The translations under genes were made by a program, and so were the position numbers. A stretch of DNA of 64,000 nt. Source: Dactylonectria macrodidyma. Its lineage: Eukaryota > Ascomycota > Sordariomycetes > Hypocreales > Nectriaceae. The DNA is taken from positions 62,001-126,000 of the forward strand of contig JAGMUV010000008.1 of NCBI GenBank assembly GCA_020744425.1, read 5' to 3'. This document shows, one piece after another, positions 1-11,314 of this stretch. The number at the start of each line of letters is the position of its first letter. The stretch's first letter is position 1. A model generated the notes under the pieces. That model ran no database searches. It saw only the letters and a list, made by a program, of their open reading frames with translations, and was not told where the DNA came from.

Positions 1-116
1 TAGGCAGACGCTATAGTATTAATAATAAATACACACTATAGCATGAAGTTAGGAACCTAATTCTTATTACTAAGGGATAAGCCTATATGTATCTTGCTTT
101 AGAAACTTACTAGATA

Positions 117-674
117 CTAAGTTAAGCTGCGGTATAACATCTTGACCTTATTAAGCGTCAATCTAAGGCACTGAGCGTTACTATACCCAGATTCTAGCTT
201 CCTCCTTAACAGCTTCTCTATCTCTCTAGCGTACTCCTCTAGCTCCTCGTCATGTGCCGGGTCAGAATCTCCAGTGTTCAAGAACGCCCATCGGAAGAAG
301 CCCTTGACGTTTTCCCGCTTGATCTCCGCAGGTGGCGCATTTCGGAACCATTTCTGCAAGTACTGGTCCGGATCTGGGATGTTTCTGTAGCAGCGCCAGA
401 ACAGCTTCCGGCGATCTTCGCGAGACGCAGTTATAGGATGAGTCGCGACCCTCTGGAGGTAGGCGTTGCGCGGGAGATAGACAGCACAGTAGAATACCGT
501 CTCGAGAACGAGCCATACTTCGAGTATGCGGGGGATACGGATCGGAAGGTCGACTAGCGAGCTGACTACTGAATAGAATATGCTAAAGGGTGCCACCAGA
601 GGCGTACTTCCAGACAACGAAGATTTTATATCAGCCATGTCTCGAGTGTATTTCCGTTGAATAGGCCAAACCAA
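117..674 (-). pseudogene. N-terminal fragment of a fungal hypothetical membrane/hydrolase-type protein
   Basis: An open frame of 185 codons on the minus strand. It has a hydrophobic segment (about residues 28-70, around LEVWLVLETVFYCAVYLP) and then a conserved-looking stretch with SREDRRKLF, IPDPDQYL, KRENVKGFF and WAFLN. This resembles the N-terminal third of a common Pezizomycotina protein that carries an alpha/beta-hydrolase domain further downstream, a family recalled from memory. The hydrolase part is absent: the frame ends in TAA where the DNA turns into AT-rich RIP-like sequence. It is therefore probably a 5' fragment of a decayed gene. The exact family is uncertain. Confidence 0.5.
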
Positions 675-1424
675 TTTGTTGGGAGCTGTTGACGGCCGAC
701 TTACCCTGCGTCGCGCCGAAAAATGCGGGTTCTATCAAGACGTGACATGTGAAGAGATAATACCAGCAGGGACAACAGTCAGATGGAAGGTTATCAACCA
801 ATGTACGTATGTCAATTACAATTGGGCCTATAGTGTTGGGGTGCAGTACCGCCACCCATATTTTTCAACTCCTATGAATTGCAGGACGACGTCATGTTCA
901 CATGCTTGAATCCATTGATTCACTTAACAGAGCCGATTAGGTGAGCTTGAGATGCAGATAGGAATCTTTATTAAGCTGTGAAGCGAACGGTTCCCTGCAC
1001 CCGACCTTCTCCGAACCTGTCATTTGTCAGTCCCCGTGAATCAGTCAGCACTTGCCTTGAAGCGGTAAGGAAACGCAAGCAATCAGAGTGACCAGACTCA
1101 GCTCAACACCTTCTATCGTCCGTCCCTGCAGAGTCAACTCCCACAGCTCGATGCCAGCACCCTGCTTTCCGTACTGACTACCACATCCTAACGATGGCAC
1201 ACCCTCCACTTCCAGTATCGTTTCTTCTCCGATGAATCTCTCTCCCCGCCCCTCCCTCGAGCCATTAACGATCGAGCTGTTGCCTCCATACTAGCCCTCC
1301 AGCATCATGATTCCCAATACCCATTGCCAGTCGCCGCCCATCACCGCCGCCGCGATCCAGGACGACCTCTTGCGAGAAGGCCTGCATTACCCTCACACGA
1401 AGGCTCCCTACCCTACGAGCATTG
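675..1424. other. No recognisable gene
   Basis: Mixed-composition DNA between the truncated gene on the left and the inverted-repeat arm on the right. Short open frames occur on the plus strand, but none shows a known motif or a convincing start context. Confidence 0.5.
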
Positions 1425-2390
1425 CCGAAGTGGATTTAGGGTGATGAAAAAATTGGTCCGTAGTAGCCGTATGCTTCAATTATAAGATCAAGGATTTAGT
1501 AACCATCAGCTACACTTGTCTTAGAACTCCTTATGGCAGATGAGTCTAAGACAATCAATTAGCGAGCTTTGTCTGATAGCTTGGGGCTGTGAGTAGTGTC
1601 CATAAGTTGCTACTAAAATAATGGAGAAGTATTCTATGTATCTCCGGTTTAGGTAGTGGCCTTGGGTTGCGTATAACTAATTTTTGGCTATTGCAGTAAC
1701 ATCTTCCGCCCAAACGGAAGTTGCAGCAGTCCTGTGCCACATTCTGACTAAATGTGGGTCCAGCTGGGTTTAATTTGGATCAAGCAAGATCCTATAAGTA
1801 GGACTCATATAAGCATCATATAGCTATATAAATAGCTCTTTTAATCGCTTGAAAAACTTCTCATATAATATAAGACAGTTCGTAAAACAGTCTAAGAGAA
1901 TGCAGTTACAGAAGCTTCCTAGCGAGCTACTTATGCAGGTAGAAAACCACCTTCCCCCTCCCTTTATATTTTCATCTATCCAATCCATTATAAAGAAATC
2001 TGACTTTTTGTCATTTTCCCTAAGAAATAATGCTACTACTATATAGGGCCTCATAGTCAAGGACGAGTCATGGACTCAAGAAGTGGTAAATATGGATCGC
2101 AGTACCCTAAGAGCACCTATCCCTTGCCTTATTGGTCAAGATCTCGTTCGAGTATCGAGAGGTAGACCTAGAGGGGCGCACCTAGTGCTCCTAATTCAAG
2201 ATTAGGCCAGTAATAGCCAATTTATTACAAACAAATTTTTTAAATTCCTAGAGCCTCATTTATATAACAAAGAGAAGTCCGAAATATTCTTAATGGAGTC
2301 TGGTCTTATAGTGAACATCCTAGATGCACTTGGTTATAGCGAAGAGATACAGATGACTGATCCACGTAAGCTATTTGGCTGTCGGCAAGG
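1425..2390 (+). repeat. Left arm of a ~970-bp inverted repeat (partner at 22523-23490)
   Basis: Read in reverse complement, 22523-23490 matches this stretch almost base for base, starting at AAGTGGATTTAGGGTGATG and ending near the CTATTTGGCTGT motif. Most differences look like C/T or G/A transitions, as RIP would produce. From about 2040 one forward frame looks coding, with a stop inside (motifs KDESWTQEVV, SRGRPRGAHL, TDPRKLFG), but I do not recognise the protein. The right copy appears more decayed (more TA in place of CA/TG). The two arms lie about 20 kb apart and enclose several unrelated genes. Confidence 0.85.
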
Positions 2391-2761
2391 CTCTTCTTTA
2401 ATTTAGTCTCTTAGGAAATTCAGTGCCTAGAGAATATAAAGACGCAATTTTTAAATAATTAAATATATATTGCTGTTGTAGTGTTAAACTCGATGATACG
2501 GATCGCTGTCGCTAGTCCGTGATGGTTTCCGTCTTTGGACTAGTACAATTCTTGATAAGCGCACTACCTAAGAAAACAGAGGCCTGACTATAGGAAAGAT
2601 CAAATGTCCATTTTTGGTCGTCAGAAGACAACTTCCCTCCAAGATAGAAAGACATATAGTATTATGTATGTAGCTTGCCGATAGTACTGTACAAACCCCA
2701 CGAGACCCTGCAGAGAGATGGAAAACGAAGAGGCAAAGGCAGAATGTGGATAGCGTATGGG
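2391..2761. other. No recognisable gene
   Basis: AT-rich sequence between the inverted-repeat arm and the first hAT element. No coding signal is seen. Confidence 0.4.
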
Positions 2762-5700
2762 CAGGGTTGAAAGCCACTCCACTTAATCCACGCAGTAGAT
2801 CCACTCGTAGATTCTACTGTCCACTCTACTAACAAAATTCCAGTGGATTGGCTAATCTACCGAATCTACTAGACGATCTCGTAGAGTGGAGTGGGTGGAT
2901 TGGGTAGATTAGAAGTGGGGCAGTTAGGGACGCCTATATAATTTAGTAGAGAGACTCTAATAGTGCCTGATCGCCCTACTGTCATAGTCCTTCTACTCTA
3001 TATTAAAAATATTATTAAGCTTCTAAAGAGTGCGATTTTATAATCTGTAATTTAAATAAAGTACTATTCGAATATTCTGGGTTTTCTTATTCGAATGGTT
3101 TAAATCTTAACTTATGCACTTAAGATTTCCTTATAGAATCCTATATTATTATAATAGTAATTAATTATTTATATATAGTCTAATTATATAACTATATTTT
3201 AAGTACTTTAACTATTTACATTTTAGACTTATAATACGAAAGTTATACTATTTAATAGACTTTTATAAGGTAATTTAAAAAACGCATTCAGAGTCTTCAT
3301 TATTTTAATATAATGCAAACAATTACTAGTTTTACTTACTGTATTAGTTCATACTTAGAGGCTATTAAGGACTTAATGAATTCACCCCCTTATGACTTGT
3401 TTCCCTATATAATTTAGCCTGAGCAGAAAGTACTTAAAATATCTATAAGATATAGATATAATATATTACTTTGCTGTATTAAATGCGTTTTTTAAGCTCT
3501 ATAAATAACCTACTGACCTTTAACTACTACTATACATTATAATATTAATATAATTAAAACATCTTTTTACTATAACCTCGCCTGATTCTTATATTGATAT
3601 TTCTAATAGTAGTTTCAGGTCAGCCCCTGAATTAACTCTCTATTCAATGCCCTATCCTCTACGTTCAACTTTAACCCCTTTCTTAATATCCTCGACCCCT
3701 TCTGTAAGTAATGACCACTACGAACATACGCTCTAGAGGCATTTCCTAGGCTAGGCATTTTTTAAGCGAGCTAGAGAAACGCAGTATTAGGCCTAGTAAT
3801 TTAGTTATAATATCCAAAAGGAAGGTGACTGCAGATAGGTTTGCTAAGCGTGCATTCGCAAGAATGTCCTATACTTATATCATTTCGAAGCTAATGGCAT
3901 TCATAATGCATACAATTATCTGTTCAATGATTATAGGATTCGCGCGCTACTTAGTAGGACTAAAAGAACTGCTAAGAGGAAGGCTAATTCTAAGAGCAGG
4001 ATGCTTATAGAGCAATAGACTCTTACAGAATCCCTAAAGCTTGATCTATATGACCCCTAAGAATAAGCAATTGCGAATAGCTTTATTAAGCGCTTTAATA
4101 AAGAACACTTCCAGAGGCTTCTAGTTAACTGGATTGTGGCTAAGAATCACCCCTTTTCTATTACTAAAGAGGTAGAACTCTGAGCTATCTTCGATTACTT
4201 AAACCTATCAGTTTTAGTACGTAAAGCTAATATTACCTATATAACGGTTTAAGAAAAGATCATCGCTATATTTAAATAATATAAGCATAAGGTGATTAAG
4301 GCTTTATGCAGAACGCCCGGCTTTATCTACATTTCTTTTAATAGCTGGCGGTTAGGAAACTGACACGCTTTATATAATATCTATTGCTTCTTTAGGGATG
4401 AAAATAATAAGCCTTATAAGATTACGCTTAGGCTCTCTGAACTCAGCGCTAGGCACATAGGGCTTAATATTGCCGCTGAAATCCTCAATGTAATTAAATT
4501 ATATCAGATCTAAGACAAAATTAGCTATTTCATGCTTAATAATGCGAAAAATAATAATACTGCTATAGAGATTATTAGTAGAGAGCTTGGCTTTATAGGG
4601 GCTTGTAGGCGAGGGCGCTATTTTAGACATACCTTGAATCTCTCCGCTAAGGCCATTCTGTTTGGCTATGATGCTGATGCTTTTAAGCGGCGGCTATTAG
4701 GGGCCGAGCCTCTTACTGAAGCAGAATACTTAATTTAGCGTAAGAAGGGGCCAGCTGGTAAATTACACAATCTTATAGTAGCTATCTACGGGTCTGACTT
4801 ATTAATTAGTATGCTTTATAGTATTTAATAAGAAGCCTTTACTAAGTTATCTAACTCTAAACTTAATACTAGAAAGCTGTTAAATATTATTTTAAATAAT
4901 GATACTAAATAGCTCTTATAATTATATATAATATAACGAGCTTTACTGCTTCGTGACTATATTAAGTGACTAATTGCCTACTATTGAATCAAGTTTAAAT
5001 AATAAAATAAGACTAAAAGGGGCAGTCTTAAGAAGTTACTTACATTGCCCTTTATTTACTAGTCAGAGAATCAGCTATTTGATAAAGACTAGGAGGTAGT
5101 TAAGATATTTGCGAATATCCTTAGTTATTATAAAGCCATGATTAAGATACTTGAAGGTAATAGCCAGATCTGTAAGTAGAAGTATAAGTAGACTAGGTCA
5201 TATAGTAATATTTAGGACATGATTTAAAGCTTTAAATTCCTTCTTAAGTAGCTTAAACGCTTTAAGGATATTGCTAAGGACTTTCCTAACCCTAAATACT
5301 TTAAAATTAATATTAATTTAGACTAGTAAAAATTAAATGAATACTATAAGATATTAAGTAAGACGCTTATATACTATACTAGCCTAGTGCTCTATCCTAT
5401 ATACTAATAGAAATAGTTTAAATGTAACTAGACTGACTGCTCTGAGTGGATTAATAAGGCGAAAAAAATCATTTATAATATCTAGCGTTTTAAATATTAG
5501 GAGGCTACTTTACTTATAGAGAGGCCATCTGCTGTTAAGCCAGTTCTAAAGCAGCAGAAGACTTTAGATAATCTGTTCTAAGAATACCTTAAACGAAACC
5601 GTTACATAGCGATAGAAGCAGGTCACGATAGCCTCACGCTAGGCGAAGATGAATACTTCTATTAGATTACGCACTGCGAAAGTAGCGATGGCTCTATTGA

Positions 5701-6280
5701 CGATCCTCTCACTTACTAGCACGAGAAGCGATTCAAGTATCCTAACTTATTGTAAATAGCGCTTGACTTTCTTACGATATAACTAATGTCTGCTAAGTGT
5801 AAGCGTCTTTTCTTAGTAGTAGGTCAGATAGTGAACCCTCTGCGCTACTAACTTAAAGCCCAGATTATCGGGATGTGCTAGGTATTGCGTTTATGGCTAA
5901 GGGCAGGGATTATTTATAATTTAGATCCCTTCTTTATCTTAATAGATAATGAAAAAGTCAATCTTGAATTAGCTTAGATATTAGATCAATAGCTTAAAGG
6001 GTAGGTAATAAAGTGGCTTACTGAGGTAGTGAGTATTTAAGACGAGATAGAAGTCAGTTAGAGATAGGTCTTACTTAGAAGTCAGAATAAGGGATGTAGG
6101 TAGGTAAGGGGTCTGGGAATAGATTTACTATTATAAATAGAGGCACTTACCAATCCACCCAATCCACTATAATCCACAGAAGCCTCCAGTGGATCCACTA
6201 TACTAAGATATTCAGTGGATTATAATCTACTCACTCCACTCAAGCAGCCAGTGGATTGAGTGGAGTGGCTTTCAACCCTG
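2762..6280 (+). mobile_element. RIP-decayed hAT transposon with near-perfect TIRs
   Basis: The ends are 30-bp terminal inverted repeats: 2762-2791 starts CAGGGTTGAAAGCCACTCC, and 6251-6280 is its reverse complement with one mismatch. Subterminal repeats around CCAGTGGATT occur at both ends. Inside, the plus strand carries an hAT transposase broken by many TAA/TAG codons. Recognisable pieces are NNTAIEIISRELGF and LNLSAKAILFGYDADAF near 4560-4690, and the C-terminal hAT dimerisation block near 5640-5890 (DPLTYWHEKRFKYP, MSAKCERLF, NPLRY). The interior is very AT-rich with CA/TG largely replaced by TA, typical of RIP. The 8-bp flanks (CGTATGGG and CTTCTAGC) do not match, so a target duplication is not visible. 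Confidence 0.88.
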
Positions 6281-7350
6281 CTTCTAGCGATGCCAGAATG
6301 TCGCTATAGCCATAGTGGTAAAACCCAGGCATCTCTAATTATCAATACACTGTCAAAGTACGGCATTGCTTCTAAAGTGGGCTACTATGTAGGGAATAAT
6401 GCCACTTCAAATGATACCTGCTTGTCTTATCTCTCACAGCGGTTACGAGAAGACTAAGGGGTACGATAGCTCTTCCCTTATCTCTGGATTAGGATTAATT
6501 GGTTGCTAGTTGACGTTTGATCCCTCTAAGCGCCGTATCCGCTGCGTCGCCCACATTATTAACCTATCCCTTCAAGCATTTCTTCTCGCGTCTTCAAAAG
6601 AGGCACTAATCGCCGCTCTTAATGCCGCCGATGATACCTCAAACGATCAGTTGTTTGCACAGTTCTACGACACCTTGCACGACGCCGGACAGACAACAAG
6701 AACAGATGAGGTCCTCTTCATCTGGGAGGCAGCGCAACGAGCTGGATGAGTTGTTAAGCGATATTGCTATTACTGGCCCTATCTTAGACGACGCCGATGA
6801 CTTCGAAACCTTTATTGATGCACCACCGACCCGGATAGCTGGCTCTCCTCTCGAGTGGTGGCTACATCGAGATCAAAGGAAAGCATATCCGCGCTTATCC
6901 CGCATGGCAATTGATATCCTCTCAATCCCTCCTGAATCATCTGATGTTGAGTCTCACTTCTCATCGGCGCGGCGTACGCTATCATGGGATAGAGAGAGCA
7001 TGACCTGCGAGAACCTGGCGAAGGTCGAGTGTGTGGGCAACTGGATGCGCGAGGGTATCATTGTGCCCAGGTCTCACGGTGGCAGGGGCGTTATTTCGAG
7101 CGTTGCTGTTGAATTTAGCGTTGAACCAGAGGCAGAGGACTTTCTAGATTAGGGTACTTTCTTGTTCTTTCCTCTAGCCTGCAAGAATTATATGTGGTTT
7201 ATCTGGATATCAACCTTGCTAAAGTGGCTATGTGGCTGTATGGATATCTACCCGGATATATCGATATCCAGATAATTTCTCCCACTTATCTGGATATCGA
7301 TATAGGGGCCAGAATTTCGGTGGATATCGATATACGCAGGTCTGGCCCTG
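6281..7350 (+). mobile_element. Second hAT transposon, 5' part missing
   Basis: The plus strand holds hAT transposase pieces in shifting frames. SHSGKTQASLIINTLSKYGI and VGYYVGNNATSNDTCLSYLS lie at 6310-6430, and FDPSKRRIRCVAHIINLSLQ follows at 6513-6570. The C-terminal dimerisation region lies near 6840-7070 (WWLHRDQRKAYPRLSRMAID, SSDVESHFSSARRTLS). It is much less AT-rich than its left neighbour, so it is younger or escaped RIP. The right end reads GTCTGGCCCTG at 7340-7350, which as a TIR would be CAGGGCCAGAC. The left end is missing where the other hAT begins. Confidence 0.8.
7195..7336. repeat. GGATATCGATATCC-type subterminal palindromes
   Basis: Several copies of short palindromes built on GGATATC / ATATCGATAT (for example near 7237, 7257, 7290 and 7322) lie between the transposase stop and the terminal CAGGGCCAGAC. 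Subterminal repeats of this kind are typical transposase-binding arrays of hAT elements, so I assign them to the second hAT. Confidence 0.6.
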
Positions 7351-7518
7351 TCATGCGCCATCTGCTGCCTTCAGATCCTTGTTGTACGCTGTTTCATCGC
7401 TTCCTGGCACGGCTCATGGTCCCTGAATCCCCTAACCCTTTGCTGCGTGAGAGATTGGCTAAGGACTCTTCATGCCCACTGGTTTTTCTATCCAAAAGTG
7501 ACAATGCCCTCACTTTCT

Positions 7519-9112
7519 CTAGCCCATATTCCGAATAAAATAGGCTATGTCCCTGGCTGTCTTAACGGTGTTAATAAAGCAGCCAAATATCGCATCCTTC
7601 GACGATGATTCTCCCTCCTCAATAGCATAATCATGCCGGAAGGGGTACGACGCATGCTAGTTGGCTCGGTGGTTATGTTGTCTGTAGAGGTCCGGCGGTA
7701 CAAACCAGAGTTTTCGAAACTCTTAGCGCCGTACCAGGCTGAGTCTGCAATAGCATCGACATCCGTGATAGCATTGTTCTCTTCTTCAATGAACTTACCC
7801 CAGAGTTTCGGACACGTCTCTGGTGGCAAGGATGGCGAGACCATAGGATTTGCGGAGGCGGATGCTGTGTTTCATTGCTTCCTCCGAGTCTTCTAGAGTA
7901 TCTCCTCGGTGATTAAGTGTTGTCGACGGAAGCATCGCAATCGTCTTTCCGTCAGAAGTAAATGGATTCTTGTCATTCGTTGATTTCCTCCTCACCAGTG
8001 GAGCTTGCTTTCGTGGCCGCAGCCGCTTCATCGTGAGGCCGTCATCGGAATCAATATGGCTATATGGTTCAGAGTTTATGTTATCGTCGTCATCACCATT
8101 ACCATTGAGGACAATACATTGCTCCACTTTGTCATTGAAGCGGATGTGTTTCCGCTCGATGCCTGGTGATAAGACCCCAGAGGCTGAAGACGACAGCATA
8201 CTAGAGGCATTGCGGCTCATTTGTCTCGAAGACATAACATAACCCGTCACCGCTGCCCGACTAGGACTATGCCTTGTTGATCCCTGGTAGTTTGTTTCCT
8301 GTGCTCGGACCACTGGTGCTGTCTGCTTGAGTAATGATGAAGGCGATAACGGCCTCCGCAGCATGATCTCCGGGACCGTTCTCTTTAGTATGGACTTCTT
8401 GTCAATGCAGACCTGTGAATTGGACTTGGATGGTGAGATACTGGAAAGTTCAGTATCTGCACAACAGATCTTGTTCGGATCTTGCTGAAGCGGCCCATAT
8501 AGCCAAGTCACATCACAATCCTTGAACCTATAGTTACTGGGTTAGCTTGATATGCACGCGAATTCTACCATGCGCTTACCAGTTGAGGGTCTCAGGAGAC
8601 ACAGTCTTCAGTTTGTATTTGCATTTTATCCATGCTCTCCAAGACGCATTCTCTAGACGAGAACTATTTGAATACTCTCTTCGGCGAGTGGTGATATATT
8701 TCCATGATGACCAGATATCTTCCTCCTTCCAGTCGTGAGAAAGATAGTCGACCTGCTTCCAAGGGCCGGCCTTCAAAGCACTGTCATCTTCGGCGTGCTC
8801 AAGGAGCTCTGGTAGCTCTAACCTCTCCGGTCTTGATGTATTCACCGGAATACCACGGTCAGCAGGTGAGATAGTATACGAGTTGCCCGTCTTGGGATTT
8901 AGCGGTGGTTCCGGGCTATCATTAGGTGGCCGGAAGCAACCGTCTTTCGGAAATGAATGCAACAAATAGCGGCCATTCGACGGCCCAGCTGGGCGGATTG
9001 CTTTGCCCTCATCGGATACGATAGAAAGATTACTAGCGGGCGTTGAGAAGTAGGGTAGATCCATTGATTCGGCGTTCGTGATAGAGAAGGAGCTAAAGTT
9101 GGTATGGGTCAT
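7519..9112 (-). pseudogene. REG1/HEX2-type PP1 regulatory subunit, broken C-terminus
   Basis: This is the homologue of Reg1, the subunit that directs type-1 phosphatase (Glc7) to Snf1 signalling in glucose repression. Exon 1 (9112-8580) starts MTHTNFSSFS and contains the DUF1752-type block VDYLSHDWKEEDIWSSWKYI and NASWRAWIKCKYKLK. An intron at 8579-8528 (GTAAGC, GCTAAC, TAG) joins W to FKDCDVTWLYGPLQ. Exon 2 carries KHIRFNDKVEQCIVL near 8145, the expected PP1-docking RxF-type region. The C-terminal part is split over three frames: MRRTPSGMIM in one, then IFGCFINTVKTARDIAYFI in another, ending at 7519. These are pieces of the usual Reg1 tail, so at least one frameshift (or unusual splicing) is present. 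The start could lie further upstream. Confidence 0.75.
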
Positions 9113-9592
9113 TCCTCGATCCGCTCTAGACAGATATGTCGGCGACCTGCCCACAGGTTGAGGTTGAGAATGGGATCACCGTATTGTCGACGAAGCGAAA
9201 TGGCAGTTTTCCTCGGACGACACTACCATTCTGACGCACGGTTCGCGGTCCACTCCTCGTCATGCAACGCGCCAAGGGTAAAAAAAAAAACACCACGGAG
9301 TGACGTCACAGAGACAGATGATATCAGAGGACACCAAACGCCTCTCGAATTGATCGAGGGATGGCGTAACAGTGCTATCACCTTGCAGGTCGGGCGGAAG
9401 TGTTCTCCGGGCCAAGAGTGTTGATAGGTCAACATCGTTGCCGATGAGCTCGATAGGCAGTACGGCAGATTGCCTCTCCTATTCTCGTGCATTAGAACAT
9501 CCCTTTGTAGCACCCAACAATGTAACCCTTGCCACTCATTCCTTCATCCCGCTCTATCCGGGTCATCACATGCAATGGCTAGTCTCTTTTCT
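9113..9592. other. Upstream region of the REG1-like gene, nothing else recognised
   Basis: Moderate-GC DNA with a run of A residues near 9281. No gene is recognised. It probably holds the promoter of the minus-strand REG1-like gene. Confidence 0.4.
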
Positions 9593-11314
9593 TTACCTCA
9601 GCGAGCTCAGACCATTTGCTCGTGCCAAGGGTAACGGACGGGACTATACCTAATCGGTAAAGGTCACCTGACGTCCTCGAGTAAATGGTTTACCTCAGCA
9701 AGCTCAGACCATTTTACAAGAGGAGTTTAGCGATATTAGGACTAGCGCCAATGATCACGTTACTTTTACAACTCCTCGAGTAAATGGTCTGAGGATCCTG
9801 TCAGCCCTGCACACTGACTACTCGACAATTTGTATGTATTTTTTGTGATTCTTCAATATCGCTATTTTTTATATTCATCAATAACCACATCAAAACACGT
9901 TACATTTGCTCCAAACTTCAATCAATTGTGTATCAAGGTATAGTCTATCTATAAATTAATTCTTTTTAAAACGCCATAGCTGTGTCTTGTAAAAAACGCT
10001 AATATGTCGTGAACAGAACCGCGCAAAAATCGTCATTCATCCACCGTCTCCATCACCAAGGCCAAAGGAACGTAGAAAAATATTGTCCAAGGCTAGTGAA
10101 ATGCCATCAGATATCGTACGAACACTCTTCTGTGTCGGGATTCGCGTGTCTGTTGTGTTGTAGCGGCCTCTAACCCTTTGACGACGTGCTTTGGTTGCGT
10201 TTAAACAGCAGTGCGCTGCGGACTGGGCGGGGTGCAGACGGGAACGGATTCAACACGTGCACTCTGGTGACGCTGATTTTCGGCTGACATAGCCCAAAAT
10301 TCAATCAATTGTAGAACAGCAGTAGGCGAGTCGAATAATTCCATTCAATCGACTGCGTGATGTGTGGTTATGAATGAAAATGGCTTTTAAGATGGCCTTC
10401 TGTTTTGGGCGAAATAGCTTGACTCAGGCCCAAAATCCGTGACACGGCACTCAGGCCATTTGGTCGAGGACCTTACCGATTAGGTTTAGTGCGGTCCATT
10501 GCCTTGGCACGACCACAAAATGGCCTGAGCGCTGCTGAGGTAATAAATGATTTACCTCAGCGAGCTCAGACCATTTGTGGGTCTGCGGACCGTACTATGC
10601 CTAATCGGCAAGGTCCTCGACCAAATGGTCTGAGGATCCTGTCCAGCTTTTTGGGCGCGTGCGGAGGTTTTTTCCACGAAATGGACTCCATCTTAACATT
10701 CATTTTCAACCACAACCACAAGGCGTTCACTAAATTGAAGAGAATAATTCGATTCAACGACTGCCATTCTACAACTGAGTGAATTTTGGGCTTTGTCAGC
10801 CCAAGACTTTTGTCGTCAGAGTGCGCGGTTTAGCTTAGGCCATCTCTCCGCCCACCCAACCAGTCCAAAGTATAAGTATATGCCTACTAATTGATATGGA
10901 TTCCGATGTGGTCGGGGCCACCACATATCAGAGTTTTCCACAAGATACGGGCATAGGAGTGGTATAAAAATGGATGGCTAGATAGGGCATATCTTTATGC
11001 ACAGCCCAGTGAAATCGAGGCCAAATCCAATGTGTTTTGACGTGGCAGCTAATGGATATGTAAAGACATGGTCTTCAGAATCGCAAAAAAAGGCACAAAA
11101 TAACCGCAGAGCAGTGGGCGTGTTGGACAGGATCCTCAGACCATTTGGTCGAGGACCTTGCCGATTAGGCATAATACGGTCCGCAGACCCACAAATGGTC
11201 TGAGCTCGCTGAGGTAAACCATTTACTCGAGGACGTCAGGTGACCTTTACCGATTAGGTATAGTCCCGTCCGTTACCCTTGGCACGAGCAAATGGTCTGA
11301 GCTCGCTGAGGTAA
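9593..11314. repeat. Fold-back cluster of six related ~95-120-bp inverted units
   Basis: The outer arms 9593-9714 and 11193-11314 are inverted copies of 122 bp that differ at about one base, beginning TTACCTCAGCGAGCTCAG. A second inverted pair, 10551-10645 and 11124-11218, differs at about one base. A third unit, 10446-10549, is adjacent and inverted to 10551-10645. A further unit ends near 9806 with AAATGGTCTGAGGATCCTG. Each unit opens with CTCAGACCATTT and closes with its complement, with CCTAATCGG in the middle. Around the centre, 10282-10372 and 10712-10802 also pair in inverted orientation. No transposase is present, so this is a non-autonomous fold-back or MITE-like structure. Confidence 0.85.

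Noticed and set aside
2754..6288. 8-bp target duplication for the first hAT
   Set aside because: The flanks CGTATGGG and CTTCTAGC do not match.
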